Source: Solanum dulcamara
Lineage: Eukaryota > Streptophyta > Magnoliopsida > Solanales > Solanaceae
Direction of reading: 5' to 3'
Assembly (NCBI RefSeq): GCF_947179165.1
Contig: NC_077240.1
Location: 50,900,501-50,964,500, forward strand
Length of the DNA stretch: 64,000 nucleotides
This document shows, piece by piece, positions 10,136 through 22,673 of the stretch (the first letter of the stretch is position 1; each line of letters starts with the position of its first letter). The notes under the pieces are model-generated. The model was not told where the DNA came from. It saw only the letters and a program-made list of their open reading frames with translations, and ran no database searches. A program made the position numbers and the translations under genes.

Positions 10136-12359
10136 TTTCATGACCCGAGCCTAGGATCCTGATTGACATGATGATCAGACACCCAGAGGTACCTCACCCA
10201 AGGCTCAAAGCAATTATTAAGCATTTCATTAAAAATGATAAACAAATCCATCAGAAACATAAGGGATATAGGGTGTAAGGGACTTCACTTTAATAAGAGC
10301 CAAAGAAAACATAACATCCTTTACTATGTCCAACAATACCTTCTAAGTTCAAACTTAGTGGGGGCTAAGACATGTCTCTAGCTCACCTTCAAGATTTAAT
10401 CAAAATACCAAACTTAATTTTAAGTGTCTAAACATATAATAAGCTAGATAAGATAGGAGTGTCATTCCCGATATATGGAAACTCACCAAAATGGTTGCCT
10501 TCAATGCTCAAGTTAGCCATGAGGAGGAGAGTGTGGAGTGATGCCGGTCCCTACATGGTGATATAATGTAGGCAAAAGTATGTGTAATACTTTGAATGTA
10601 ATAAGTATGTGAGTGTGATATGAAATGAAAAGCATAAGAGAGATACATGTGTAGGCATTATGCATAAGTGAATGCATGCATGGAAAATCGTCATATGAAT
10701 CCTTAAAACATTCATTTTGTGGGAAGCAACCTTAACCGACATTTAAGACCATGCGAGCTATTATATGGAATCCAACATATCCTCCTACATTGTCATGTAA
10801 ATACTACTTTCCGGGTAGGACTCCGTCAACTTTACATTTATTTTTAACTTTGACTTTAAGGGATAATTGTGGATCCACTAGCCTAAATAACCTATAAGGG
10901 ATCCTATGTTGGTGCATAGTTAATGCAACATGAGACTTTACTTAATGACCCCTTAGGTAGAGTCCCCATCTACATGCTATATTCGGTGCAATGTCAATCC
11001 ACGGAATAACATTTAAATATCATAATAACATAAGAATTGTATAACTTTAGACATCAAATCATCATCGGTAGAATTGCTCATTAAAATAATTCATTTGATT
11101 CAAAATGTGAGAATTATCCTTTCACATTGAATCCTTTCTTTGACTAAAAGCCCTTTCATCATCATTCAATAATTTCACATGACTCCCTTAAACATAAGCA
11201 TTTGCTTCATAAACTTTCATTTGGAGTCAAAACTTTTAATTAAACTTCATTTCAACATAAGGAGACTAGGTGGGTTCATTTCGTATAACTTTTAAATACA
11301 TACAATGCATGAAAGTGATGGAAATGTATCATATGAAACAACTTAAAACAACCCACCATATACACATTAAAACTACTTTTCAAGCCCTCATAAAAGAACC
11401 CTAACAAAACCATTTATTTCATGAAATAAACTTCAAATATATCATAATATATGCATTTGAAATCATCATGTAAAAGCCCAGATGAATTCACCATTTAGAA
11501 TTTGAAATATCAAGTAGAGAAAACATTTGTGCTCCATGGGTGAAAGAAACCATGGATGAAAACCCACATACCTTGCTTGAATTCACTAAGAATTAAAGAA
11601 GAACCTTGAAGAAATTCGAAATCCTAGCTTGAATTTGAAGAGAAAACTTGAGGAACCTTATGAGTTCTTGCCTTAGAATTTTTGAGAGAATGAATTAAAT
11701 AGGAAGGGGGTTCTTGAAGAAAAGAGTGTTTTCAGACTTTGAACTTATCCATAAAAGTGTCTAGGTTCATTGAACCGATCTTTGGAAAAGACACAATTGC
11801 CCTTTATTAAATCTAGAAAATTTTCCCTACGGGACCCTTTTATGGGTCGTCGTAGTAACGACGAGTGGTGCAAATGACCCATCTACTAGGCTTGAGAAAA
11901 CATCCTAAAACATAGTTTCTAAGTTTAGGAACGACTCATGTATATGACTCGCCCTTATGAATATAACCCAATCCTTGGGCTCGTCCTGTATGTCACCAAG
12001 ACCTGCAAAATCAAGTCTCTGAAGTTTTGTGAGAGGTGGTTCATATGACCCGTCTGAGCTTCTATGACTTTTCCTGCCAGTTCGTAGACTTGGCTCTAAG
12101 GTTCCTTAAAACTTGGCCTCAAAACTTAGCTTACGTGGGCTTTCTATGACCCGTCTTCTTAAGGATGACTCATCCTAGAAGGTTGTAGAACCTCTCCTGA
12201 GTAGAACTTCAATTTTTCTTCTCAAGGGGTCTCTCTAAGAACCCACCTTACTAGCCTTAGAAGGCCCTACGAGCCGTAGAAGGGCTCGTTCACATGGATG
12301 TGTTCAAAATTTTGAAACGTTCACATTAGTTACAACTTTCTGACTTACGGGGTCTTGTA
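10136..12359 (-). mobile_element. element A 5' LTR
   Basis: This 2,224 bp LTR in minus orientation starts at 12359 (the terminal CA has become TA on the plus strand) and ends at 10136. The outer 110 bp match the fragment at 2070-2195. It carries a splice-donor-like AAG|GTATGT (minus 11571 to 11566), an inverted repeat next to it (11533-11554), paired hairpins (10550-10605, partly decayed) and a U3 rich in ACGACTCGT-type words (11820-12290). The LTR end and primer site match the D family. Confidence 0.85.
11566..11571 (-). promoter_or_regulatory. candidate 5' splice site in element A LTR
   Basis: The minus strand reads CAAG|GTATGTGGGT. Paired with the acceptor at 9927 it would remove about 1.64 kb, including the rest of the LTR, the PBS and the leader. 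Confidence 0.5.
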
Positions 12360-12380
12360 GGGAGACATCGAGATTCCAGG
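12360..12380. other. 21 bp between elements A and B
   Basis: A short unassigned spacer between the end of A's LTR and the start of B's LTR. Its last five bases (CCAGG) would be B's target duplication, but no match is found at the other end. Confidence 0.5.
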
Positions 12381-14482
12381 TGTAAGACCCTGAAAGATGA
12401 AAAGCCAAATGAAAGGAAAATATCAAGAAAATATCAGTGGCCCCAAGTCTACGAGTTGGTCTACGACTCATATGGACTTGTACGGGTTGTAGAAATGCGC
12501 CATAAACCTGAGTTCAGGAATTGGAGATGGGATAAGGCAAAGTGAAAGCCCACAAGTCGTATTACGACTCATAGAAAGGAGTCACAGTGAAAGCCTCAAA
12601 CCCTTCAAACCATTGACCCTCAGGACTTCAAAGATGAGCCATAGAGAAATTTATGACTCATAGAAATAAATCGTAGGTTTTTTAGACCTGTAAGACGGAT
12701 CACTTTGGTTACCCATAAACTCGACGATGAGTCACAAGCACGACTCATAACAAAAGATTAAAGGCTTAATTTTCACCTTTTCAAAATACCTGCAGTAAGA
12801 GTCGTAATGACGACTCGTCATAATTTCTACAACCGTAGAAGTGCATCCGTAGGACTAAACTTTGGGCATTTAATAAGGGTGTTTTGTATTTTTCCTCCAT
12901 TCAAATAATATATGTGGACGTTTTTAATGACTAGATTCATTACGAATTGTATTCTAAATACTCCTAAAACTCTTTTATTCCATCATTATTTCCCTAACAA
13001 ATTTTAGACTTCTCTCCCAAGGTTCCTCAAGAGTTCTTCAAGCATTGATTATGGTTTCATCAAGATCAAGTCTCCTTTCTCAAATTCAAGTCTAATTTCA
13101 ATCAAGGTATGTGTGCATTGATTCATGAGTCCCTTCCACTCATATAGTCCAGGGTTTATTTTAAAAATCTCGTGAAATCTCATTACTTTTAAACTTCAAT
13201 TTTGATGAATTATATAGGGATGATTCAATTTTGTATATAATCGTTATTTATGATCATTATAAGTATATTTCTACCTAAATTATATTATTTTAAGATAAAT
13301 TATGAAAGACCATGCATGAAGATATTTTCTATGATGAATGTTTTTAATTATGATCATGGAGTCCTATGTTTCAAGGTATTCTTATGGTTTCCAATTAAAT
13401 TGATTATTTATATGAGTTTTTACTCCAAATTCAAGTATAAATTATTATCATGAATTATAATTATATTTCAAGTTTTGATTTTCAAACAAAATATGTAAAA
13501 GGTGACTTAGGTCCCTATGTGGTGACCTAGAGCCTAACGATATGAATTATGCAGCTATGAATTGTAATGTGGAAGGAAAATATTCACATTGCACTTTTGT
13601 TATGAAATTACCTACTCTATGAATTTCAAACCTATGATCATAACTATGATTATTATGTTATGATACGTATTCCATGGGATTTGACTAAGCACCGACTGGA
13701 CGTGAGGTGGGGGCCCTACAAAAGCCTTAGTAGAATCCTCATGTCCCATAAACTTCATGCCACCATAGGTTGTGTTATGTTTTAGCTAGTGGATCCACAT
13801 ATAGCGTATGTATATGACCCGCCTAGCGGGGTAGAGTCTACCTTGTCAAGTAGATTCCCCTTTTCTTATTATCGATTATGGTTCTTAGCCCACTTATGTA
13901 TATGAGTATTATGTTATTTTATGATCTTCAACTATGTCTTTTAAATGCTTTGATCATCATGGTATTCCTTATGACTTTACTTAACCTATATCATATATAT
14001 TCTTTATCGTTATATCTTATGATTTATATTGCATGTCATTCCCACATACTTAGTACATTCAAATGTACTAACTCATTGTTGCCTATATTATCTCATAATG
14101 TAGGGGTTGAGTTTGAGGATCATATCCATCCACGTGGATAGTTGAGTTCTTATAACAAAGTCTTGGTGAGTCCTCATCCATTGAGGGAGGTTTTTGAGTT
14201 ATTTCTTTCAAAGATATTCATTTTCTTTACCTTAAGGGTGATATAGGGACATGTATTAGCCCCCACCCATGTTTATGAGTAAAGGTATCTAGTTGGACAA
14301 AATGTTGAGTCTATATTGTCAAGTGATATTCTTCATTTATGATTCATCTTCTAGACTCTCTTATGATATTTCCGCATTTACTTTACCTTTTGTATGCTTT
14401 ATGATATGTCAAGAGGCTTGGTTGGAGCCCTTTGGGGTTTTGATCACTGTATTACAACTAGGCCCTAAGTCAGGTGGTGACA
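12381..14482 (+). mobile_element. element B 5' LTR
   Basis: This LTR starts TGTAAGACCC and ends GGTGGTGACA. A degenerate primer site and gag follow, so it is a 5' LTR. It carries a CAAG|GTATGT donor at 13107, an inverted repeat ATGAGT/ACTCAT at 13125-13143, a U3 with many ACGACTC/TCGTA words (12440-12850), and hairpins at 14050-14071 and 14082-14104. Solo LTR E (19278-21272) is a close relative in inverted orientation, for example the shared run from AAACCCCAAAGGGCTCCAA. Confidence 0.85.
13107..13112 (+). promoter_or_regulatory. candidate 5' splice site in element B LTR
   Basis: CAAG|GTATGT inside the LTR. Joined to the acceptor at 14697 it would remove 1,591 bp spanning the LTR 3' part, the PBS and the leader. 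Confidence 0.5.
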
Positions 14483-14486
14483 AACA

Positions 14487-14498
14487 TGGTATCAATGA
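14487..14498 (+). other. degenerate primer binding site of element B
   Basis: TGGTATCAATGA matches the initiator tRNA-Met site over its first eight bases only. It lies four bases after the LTR end. Confidence 0.65.
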
Positions 14499-14669
14499 AC
14501 AAGATTTAAGATGCCCTAGGTTATCCAACATACCACGTCACGTGGTGTATTATTCATGATTGTGAAGCATGCCACATCTATGAATAGGAGGCTATAAGAT
14601 ATTTTAAGAATTCTCACTTCTTTCATGATCTATGTCGTGCAGTAGAGTGTGTTCTAAGACTTTCTTTCC

Positions 14670-14697
14670 CTAACTATCTTTCTTTGTGACTTTTCAG
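14670..14697 (+). promoter_or_regulatory. candidate branch site and 3' splice site before element B gag
   Basis: CTAAC (14670-14674) is followed by a pyrimidine-rich run and TGACTTTTCAG ending at 14697. The gag ATG starts six bases later at 14703. This is a strong plant acceptor arrangement. Confidence 0.55.
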
Positions 14698-14702
14698 AAA
14701 AA

Positions 14703-15660
14703 ATGGCTCCAAGAAGACCACCATTGCCAAGGGAAACAATGCTAATGAGTCCCAATCTCCCCTGGCTCCTCAAGACAATGGACCCCTACCCGACAAAGTG
14801 ACTAATGTGGAGTTCTGAACCACCATTACTATGCTAGACTAAATGGTGTCCAACCAAGGGGTTGCAAAACCTCCTAATATTCATACTCCATCCTCAAAAG
14901 TGAGGGAATTTTCACTAATGAACCTTCCAGAGTTTCATGTCTCAAATGTTGATGAGGATTCTCAAGAATTTTTAGATATGGTTTATAAGATAGTGAGCAT
15001 TATAGGGGTGTCTTCTGAAGAAAAAATTGAGTTAATGGCCAATCCACTTAAGAATGTTGCAAAAGTGTAGTATACCCAATGGAAGATGGAGAGGGTAGAT
15101 GAAGTTCCTATTGAATGGGAAGCCTTCAAGCTTTGCTTCCCTTGATCGTTTTTTCCCTCTTGAACTAAGGGTTTAGTAAGCTATTTAAGTATGATCCTTC
15201 ATTATTGTCGATCCATGTACCCGAATAAGTCAATTCATATCGGGGATGTGCGACTTGGTTGCTAAGAAATGTCATACCACCATGCTTGTGAAAGAAATGG
15301 AGATATCTCCTCTCATGACCTTTACTGAAGAAATTGAAGGAGAATAGATCAAGGAGATTAGGATGAGGGATTCTAAGAGGGCCTGGTATGAAGGTAGTTT
15401 CTCTAATGCTTGGATCGGTGGTGGTAGGAGTGGCCGTTTTCAACAAGTCCAAGTTTCAAGAAAGAAGTTTGCTAAGGATAGAGTGTCATACCTTGAGGCT
15501 CAAGTAGGAGGAGGTGTGAATGCTAGTAGCCCTTCTTTTTCTAAATGTGCAAAGTGTGGAAAGAATCATGGAGGGAGATGCTTAATGGGAAAGAGTGCTT
15601 GCTTTGGATATGGCAATATGGGCCACAAGTAATCCGAGTTCCCTCATGTTGCCAACAAAT
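14703..15660 (+). pseudogene. element B gag
   Basis: It starts at ATGGCTCCAAGAAGACC directly behind the acceptor-like site. The capsid part is seen at 14843-15070 (LMNLPEFHVSNVDEDSQEFL, then IGVSSEEKIELMA) and ends at a stop where related proteins have Trp. Further pieces follow (ISGMCDLVAKKCHTTMLVKE), then a basic stretch with the knuckle CAKCGKNHGGRCLMGKSACF in an open stretch at 15363-15632. The second knuckle reads CFGYG...H then a stop, so one Cys is Tyr. Several stops and frameshifts are present, so the gene is dead. Confidence 0.75.
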
Positions 15661-16283
15661 GTGGAGAACCTCCTCTTTAAGAAGGCCAAGTGCAACAAGG
15701 CGCCAAAGTTCAAACTAGGGAAGTACAATGCAATAATCGATTATATGCTCTTCCTTCTAGGCAATATGTTGATGAGACTCCCGATGTGGTTAGGATATGT
15801 TACGGGTCTTTAACTTTAAAGCTTAGGCATTGCTTGATCTAGGTGCCAACTTGTCTTTTGTTCCTCCTTACCTTGCTATGAGATTTGATGTGTTCCCTGA
15901 AGTGCTATTAGAACCTGTTTTTGATTTATATTCCTGTTGGTGATTCGGTATTATCCAAGAAAGCTTATAGAAATTATCATGTGTCGGTCTTGCACAAAGT
16001 TATTCCATGTGATCTTGTTGAACTTGACATGACCGATTTTTGCATCGTTCTTCATATGGATTGGTTACATGTCTCTTATGCATTTATATGTTGTAGGGAT
16101 CATGTGGTTAAGTTTCACTTTTCTAATGAGCCTATTCTTGAGTGGATGGGTAATGATTCGGTGGTTAAGGTTCGATTTATCTCATATCTTCAAGATCAAA
16201 AAATGATTTCCAAAGGGTGCATTTATCATATTGTGCGAGATAGGGATGTTGATTCCCAAACTCTTGCTCTTGAGTCGGTCTGA
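15661..16283 (+). pseudogene. element B protease
   Basis: ALPSRQYVDETPDVV starts the domain. The active-site part (about 15830-15860) reads CLI then a stop, with LGANLSF recoverable only in another frame, so the D-x-G box is broken by frameshift. The second half is open at 15921-16283: VLHKVIPCDLVELDMTDFCI, MDWLHVSYAFICC, then [14 protein letters not shown], which leads to the RT linker. Confidence 0.65.
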
Positions 16284-17200
16284 GTTTTCTGATATGTTTC
16301 CCGATGATTTGCCCAGTGTTCCTCCCAAAATGGAAATTTATTTTGGCATAAATCTCCTTCTCTATACCCAACCTATTTCTATTCATCCTTACTATATGGC
16401 TTTGGCAGAATTTAAAGAGTTTAAAGAGTAATTGAAGGATTTATTGGATAAGGGTTTCATAAGGCCAAGTATTTAACCATGGGGTGCTCCCTGTTGTTTG
16501 TTAGGAAGAAGGATGGGCCACTTTGAATGTGTATAGATTACGGGTAATTGAATAATGTCACCATAAAGAACAAATATCCAATTCCAAGAATAGATGACTT
16601 GTTTGACCAATTACAAGGAGAAAGTTACTTCTCATAGATAAATCTTCATTTTGTCTATCATCAATTGAGGGTGGGGGAGTGTGACATTCCTAAAATGGCA
16701 TTTTGGACAAGATATGCTCATTTTGAATTTGTAGTTATGTAGTTTGTTTTGACAAATGCTACCGCTATCTTTATGGATTTGATTAATCGTATTTTCAAGC
16801 CATACTTGGACATGTTTGTAGTGGAATTCATTGATGACATCCTGATTTATTTACGAAATGAGGAAGATCACATGGGTCACTTGAGAATTTTGTTACAAAT
16901 ATTGAGAAAGAAGAAATTATTTGCCAAGTTTAGTAAGTGTAAATTTTGGCTAAGGGAAGTTGTATTTCTTGGCCATGTGGTGTCCGGTGATGGGATTAAA
17001 GTATATCTAAACAAAATGGAGGCAGTAAAGAATTGGCCTAGAAAATTATCTCCTTCGTACATTAAAATCTTTTTGGGCTTAGTCGGATACTATAGAAGGT
17101 TTGTTGAAGGTTTTTCATATATTTTTTTACCTTTAACTAAGTTGACCCAAAAGAAGGTGAAATATCAATGGTTGAATAAATGTGAAAAGAGCTTTTAAAT
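16284..17200 (+). pseudogene. element B reverse transcriptase
   Basis: Blocks in order: linker [20 protein letters not shown] (16270-16430), VRKKDGPL (about 16503), [20 protein letters not shown] (16564 on), INLHFVYHQLRVGECDIPKM, and the open stretch 16749-17198 with [39 protein letters not shown] and a [11 protein letters not shown] thumb. The palm FIDD pair is intact. The first catalytic Asp, expected after Lys-Ile, reads Asn (INL), and a TAG precedes it. Another TAG interrupts the VVMSFG position. Confidence 0.75.
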
Positions 17201-17640
17201 ATTGAAGGATCATCTTACGTTGGCTCCTATTTTGACATTGTCGAAGGTTTGGATGGGTTTCTTATTTATTGTGATGCCTCACGTGTTGAGATGGGTTGTG
17301 CCTTAATGAAACATGGTAAGTATATAGCCTGTGCTTCTAGGAAATTAAAACTACATTAAAGGAACTATCCAACCCATGATATTTAACTTGCAGCAGTTGT
17401 GTTTGCTTTAAAAATTTGGCATCATTATCTTTATGGGGTGCATGTTGATGTATTTACCGACCACAAAAGCTTGCAAAATGTATTTATTCAAAGGGACCTC
17501 AAACTTAGGCAAAGGAGTTGGCTTGAACTTCTAAAAGACTATGACATGAGTGTATTGTACCATATGAGTAAGGCAAACATTGTAGCCGATGCTCTTAGTC
17601 GGTTGTCCATGAATAGTGTTGCATTTGTTGATGAATATAA
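17201..17640 (+). pseudogene. element B RNase H
   Basis: The N-terminal half is shifted in frame (FLIYCDASRVEMGCALMKHG near 17260) and carries stops. The second half is open from 17399: [20 protein letters not shown], then [20 protein letters not shown] and [14 protein letters not shown]. The TDHKSL and VADALSR catalytic boxes are both intact, unlike A's copy. Confidence 0.75.
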
Positions 17641-19140
17641 GAGGGAGTTGGTTAAAGATTTACATACATTAGAACATTTAGGTGTGCGTTTGGTTGACTC
17701 CAATAATGGAGGTGTTCTTGTATATAACTGCTCGAAATTGTTTCTTGTGTCAGATATTAAGACCAAAAAAGACAATGATCCGGTGGTTATTATTTTGAAG
17801 AAGTCGGTTTACAAAAAATCTATTGAGGTTTTCTCCCAAGGGGGATATAGGGTACTACGTTACCAAGGTCGCTTATGTGTTCTTAATGTTGATGGATTAA
17901 GAGAGTTGATATTGAATGAGGCCCATAGTTCTCGGTATTCAATTCATCTGAAATCCACCAAGATGTATCATTATTTGAGGGAAATGTATTAGTGGAATGA
18001 CATGAAGAAGGACATAGAAGAATTTGTGTCTAAGTGTCCTAATTGTCATGTAAAATTTGAGAATCAAAACCTGGGAGGTTTAGCTCAAGACATTGAGATT
18101 CCTACTTCGAAGTGGGAAGATGTGAATATGGACTTTGTAATGGGTTTTGCCTCATACTAGAGAAAACATGATTCTATTTGGGTTGTTGTGGACCGAATGC
18201 CTAAGTCGGAACATTTTCTACTGGTTAAGACTTCTTATGGTGCTGAAGACTATGCTAAATTGTACATTTCTGAACTTGTGAAACTTCATGGTGTTCCTTT
18301 GTCAATTATATCGGATAGAGGTATTCAATTCACTTTACATTTTTGGAAGTCTTTTAAAAAAGGTCTTGGTATAAGAGTTAAGCTAAGTACTGCTTTTCAT
18401 CCTCAAGCTGATGGACAAGCTGAAAGAATGATTCAAACTTTAGAGGATATGTTAAGGGTATGTGTTATTGATCTTAAAATAAGTTGGGATGAGAATTTGC
18501 TATAGATTGAGTTTTCCTATAATAATAGTTCTCACTCTAGCATCCAAATGGTTTCTTTTGAAGCCTTGTATGGGAGACGTATAGATCTTTGATGGGATGG
18601 TTTAAAGTGGGTGAAATGTTATTGATTGGTCAATATTTGGTAGTTGATGCAATGGAGAAAGTAAGGCTCATAAGAGAAAGATTAAAGACGGCTCAAAGTC
18701 GTCAAAAGTCCTATGTGGAAACTAGGAGAAGGGAGCTTGAATTTGATGTGGATGATTGGGTGTATTTGAAGGTTTCACCTATGAAGGGTGTAATGCATTT
18801 TTGTAAGAAAGGAAAGTTGAGCCCTAGATGTGTAGGACCCTATAGAATAACGAAACGTGTTGGTAAAGCTACATATGAACTAGACTTGCCATATGAGTTG
18901 GCTTTGGTTCATCTGGTATTTCATGTATCAATGTTGAGAAAAATTTTGGGTGATCCAAATGCCATTATGCCATTGGAAATTGTGAAATTTGAAGAGAATT
19001 TTACTTATGAGGAAGTAACGGTGGAAATCTTAGACCAGCATGTGAAGAGATTAAATCAACAAGTAGAGAGTACTAGATGCAAAGAAAAAGGGGACATGAT
19101 GAAGCATTATATGTATCTCTTTCCTTCCACTCAAGCCTAA
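17641..19140 (+). pseudogene. element B integrase with shortened chromodomain tail
   Basis: This is the best preserved integrase of the window. The zinc-binding part shows YSIH and CPNCH (HHCC residues present). The core has NMDFV, IISDRGIQF and DGQAERMIQ, so the DDE residues are all present. Stops occur after REMY (17990), FASY (about 18160), ENLL (18503) and near 18590. The C-terminal part is open at 18589-19140 (VYLKVSPMKGVMHF, KLSPRCVGPYRITKRVGKAT, VHLVFHVSMLRKILGDP). Compared with D, about 13 residues around the VKVLW strand of the chromodomain are missing in frame (KRLNQQVEST). Confidence 0.8.
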
Positions 19141-19277
19141 TGTTACTAAGTTGTTCATGATCAAATCGAGTTCAAAGGAAGTTTCTCAGAAAATCACAGC
19201 TTTTTGGCATCAAATGAGAACCATGAAGGCCATCACGGGATGTATTCCTTACCATTGCCCGTGGAGAGCTATCGCGG
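19141..19277 (+). other. broken 3' flank of element B joined to LTR-like DNA
   Basis: The first ~27 bp after the pol stop still resemble D's post-pol region (CTAAGTTGTTCATG). From about 19168 the sequence changes and no polypurine tract or LTR start is seen. The sequence continues on the far side of C at 47612. The last five bases, CGCGG, are the target duplication of solo LTR E. Confidence 0.55.
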
Positions 19278-21272
19278 TGTCACGACCCGACATAAGGCCT
19301 AGTCATAACACGGCGATCAAAACCCCAAAGGGCTCCAACCAAGCCTCTTGTACATATCATAAGCATACATAAGGTAAAATATAAAAGCGGAAATATCATA
19401 AGAGAGTCTAAAACATGAATAGAAATCTGAAAATGTCTTATGACAACATAGACTTGAACATATGTCCAACTAGATGCCTCTAAACATGAGTATGGGCGAG
19501 GACTAAGAAATGTCCCTAGATCACCTTCAATATACAACATAAAGAAGTATTTTAAAAAGAAAACAATAAGAAACTTGAAACTATTCCCCGGTCAATGAGG
19601 ACTCACCACAACACAGTCGGACAGAGAACGCCTACTAGTTACGTGGATGATCAGGATCTTCAACCTCAACTCCTACACTATGAGACAATGTAGGCAAAAG
19701 TATGCATTAGTATGTTGGAATGTACTAAGTATGAGGGCATGACATGGAACGTAAATCATGAAATGCAAAGGTCAAGTAAAACACATGATAAGATGGAATA
19801 AGTAAAGTCATGAGAAAATCATAGTGGCCAAAGCATTTAAAAGCATAAATTCAAAATCATGTAATTGACAGGAACCATAACCGACAATAAGACCATACGA
19901 GCTATAAAATGGAATCCATTAATACCCATATTGAGAAGGAGGAGGATACTTTGCCAAGGTAGACTCTTGATCATAAACATGTGCTATTTGTGGATCCACT
20001 AGCTAGGCCATAAAGGCAACCTACGGTGGCACGTAGTTTATGGGACATGAGGCTTCTACTAAGGATTTTGGTAGGGCCCCCACCTCAAGTCCACTCAGTG
20101 CTAAGTCAAATCCCACGAAATACATACATATATAAGATCATAATTTCATATATCATAGTCATGATCATAGGTTTGAAATCATAGAGTAGCTCATTTTCAT
20201 AACATACTTATAATGTGAGAATTGTCCTTTCATCATTACAATCATGTTTGCATAATTCATATCGTTACGCCTTAGGTCACCACATAGGGCCCTAAGTCAC
20301 CTTTTAGGCCTTAGGTCACCACGTAGGGCCCTAAGTCACCTTACTTCATAACTTGCATGAAATTTATACCTTGAACTTAGAGTAAAACTCAATTGCATAA
20401 TCAATTGACTTTCAAAATCATGTAATTGACTTGAAAACAAGCATGATCATAAACTTTATATCATCCCATACATAATTCATATAGATAATATCCTTTGGGA
20501 GTATAATTCAAAATTCTCATAATTTACAACATGAACCTTAGAGATCAAAATAGAAGAAATCATAGAAAACTCTTCAATTCAATGCAATAACCATCAATTT
20601 ATATCAAAATAGACTCATGATCATATTTTGAATCATAATTCATGCAATAGGAATAGAAATCATAAAACCCATAAAATACCATACTTTAATTTGATAGAAA
20701 ACCTTTAGAAATTGATTGGGCTTCATGGATGAAAGAATTCATGAATCAATACCCACATACCTTACGTGAGAACACCAAATAATTGTAAGAACTTGAGAGT
20801 TTGATGGAGAAATTGAGTAGATTACTTGAATTCTTCAATGGAAACCCTTGAGAGCCTTTTTGTAAGGAGAGAAATATTTAATAGATGAATTATAGAAGAA
20901 TGAATAGAATTAGGGGTTTAGGTGAATTTATATGGTTGGATTAGGTCCTAACAACGTCTAGGTTCATTAACTAATAATTTGAGAAAGGCCTAAAACGCCC
21001 TTAAAAAAAATCTCAACTCAGCCAGAAAACTCTCCATGGTCCGTCACGCAGACCTGTCGCGGATCCTACTATTTCGTGATTTTTTTCAAAAATCTATCTT
21101 CCGATATAAGGGTCCTAAAAATCCACCGATATTATTTTTCAACATGTTTCGACCCCCTGATCGATATTTCAAATTCAGATTTTCCAAAAAGATTAAGAGT
21201 AACGCATTACATGAGCGGCCTATTCCCAAGGCATTTCTTAAGGCACTTGTGAGCATTTTGATGGGTGTTACA
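19278..21272 (-). mobile_element. solo LTR E (B family, inverted)
   Basis: This 1,995 bp unit begins TGTCACGACC and ends GGGTGTTACA. It is flanked by CGCGG (19273-19277) and CGTGG (21273-21277), one mismatch. It is closely related to B's LTR but lies on the minus strand and has no internal region, so it is a solo LTR. It carries an AAG|GTATGT donor (minus 20760 to 20755), hairpins at 19672-19728 and a local duplication at 20269-20342. The open stretch at 21036-21341 is not a gene. Confidence 0.87.
20269..20342. repeat. duplicated TTAGGTCACC / GGGCCCTAAGTCACC unit in E
   Basis: A unit of about 37 bp containing GGTCACCAC and GGGCCCTAAGTCACC is present twice in tandem. B's LTR has a single copy at 13500-13535, so the duplication is private to E. 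Each unit is partly self-complementary. Confidence 0.7.
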
Positions 21273-21277
21273 CGTGG

Positions 21278-21282
21278 TAGTT
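21278..21282. repeat. target site duplication of element C, left copy (TAGTT)
   Basis: TAGTT directly before the left LTR. The identical TAGTT follows the right LTR at 47612-47616. Confidence 0.85.
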
Positions 21283-22673
21283 TGATAAATCCAAATTATA
21301 CTTTCTTAAAGAAGTATAAAGTGGTCGTTTATCAAATATAGAACTTAACAGAGGTTTGAGGCGATCCCACGAGGAATATAGTTTAGACTTAGGTTAATCA
21401 TCTATTATTTGATTTGGTAATCAGATTATTTTTTTAAATAAAGGGTTTCTTAAAAGTAAAGTAATTAACAAATCAAATAGCAAGTATTCAAGTTACAAAT
21501 AAATAGTTTAATATGTTTTACATGTTGAATGGGTAAGTTTACCTAAGTCCTTGATCTGGCCAATAAGTGAATTTAACTACGCAACTTTATCCGTCTACGA
21601 GTGTATGCTTTACTAACCCTTACCAATGATCCTATATTTAGCTATCCCTTGATCTATTCAAGCTAATTAGATGAGTATGATTAGCCTCAAATTTCATTGT
21701 TTAATTCCTTTTCCCATATGTTACATTCTTTATACGGCAAGTAATAATAAGGCGATTATTAATGCTGGACATCGTTAAAAAGAAATCAAAAAGCGAAGGG
21801 AAAATAATACATGCATGCATATTATTTAAGAATTACTTTTTCTTAAGTCTACGTCGTTAATTCTTCATGGTTCCCACAATCCTAGTAGTGAAATTAGCTA
21901 CTCATAACTACATGATCATAATCAATAATATTTGGTTTAAAAGAAATCCTACACTTATAGTAATGAATATGCGAATCCAAAATCTTAAAATAAAATCCGA
22001 TTGTAATCCTCGTTAACAAAAAACTGGGAATTCAAGAATAAAAGCCCAAAAGTAGTTCAAGCTTAATTCTCAAAAAAAGTGCATAATACAAAAAAAACCT
22101 AAGGAATGTATTTATAGACAACTAATTCTAATTAAATATGAACTTGGAAGAAATAGGAAACTTTAAGCTAGTTTGGTTCTACGACTCGTTTCTTTAGGTC
22201 GTCTTCAAGTTGACGAGTCGTAGACTCAAGTCATAACATACCTACATTCACTGATGTATTTATCTTCTTCACGAAAAACTTCTACAATTTGTAATCACCA
22301 TGAAGACTCTTGCATTTCACTCGTACATCAGGTCCTACTTTAAACCACTATAGTCTCTTCTGCGGACTGACTTTACAACTCGTAAACATTTGGATGAGTC
22401 ATAGACTTGACTCATAACTCCAGATTTGCCTTTATTCCTCAATATTGTTTTGACCACCACCAACTACGACTCGTAAAAGTTACTACAACTCGTAGGTTGG
22501 CCTCATAGACTCTAAAATTCCTACAATCAATGTTGTGTTTCTCCATTTAATACTCCGTCTTAATTTCCTACAAAGAAAACACAAACAACATCAAACCTAC
22601 TAACAAATGCTTAAAAGACATACAATTTCTCAAGCTTAAAGTATTTAAAGTGTCTTAAATCCATGGTACATCA
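21283..22673 (-). mobile_element. element C 3' LTR (left)
   Basis: This 1,391 bp LTR begins TGATAAATCC on the plus strand and ends GGTACATCA. The right LTR (42460-43956 plus 47608-47611) matches it along its length, including AAGAAGTATAAAG, the ACGACTCGT-rich U3 and the GCTTAAAGTATT end region. A polypurine tract follows on the inner side, so in the minus-strand element this is the 3' LTR. Confidence 0.88.

Noticed and set aside
12381..21272. B 5' LTR and E as terminal inverted repeats of one DNA transposon or foldback element
   Set aside because: E has its own target duplication (CGCGG/CGTGG), and B has gag-pol with a primer site. E is an independent solo LTR.
21036..21341. 101-codon frame crossing the E/C border
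   Set aside because: It spans an insertion border between two LTRs, so it cannot be an old gene.
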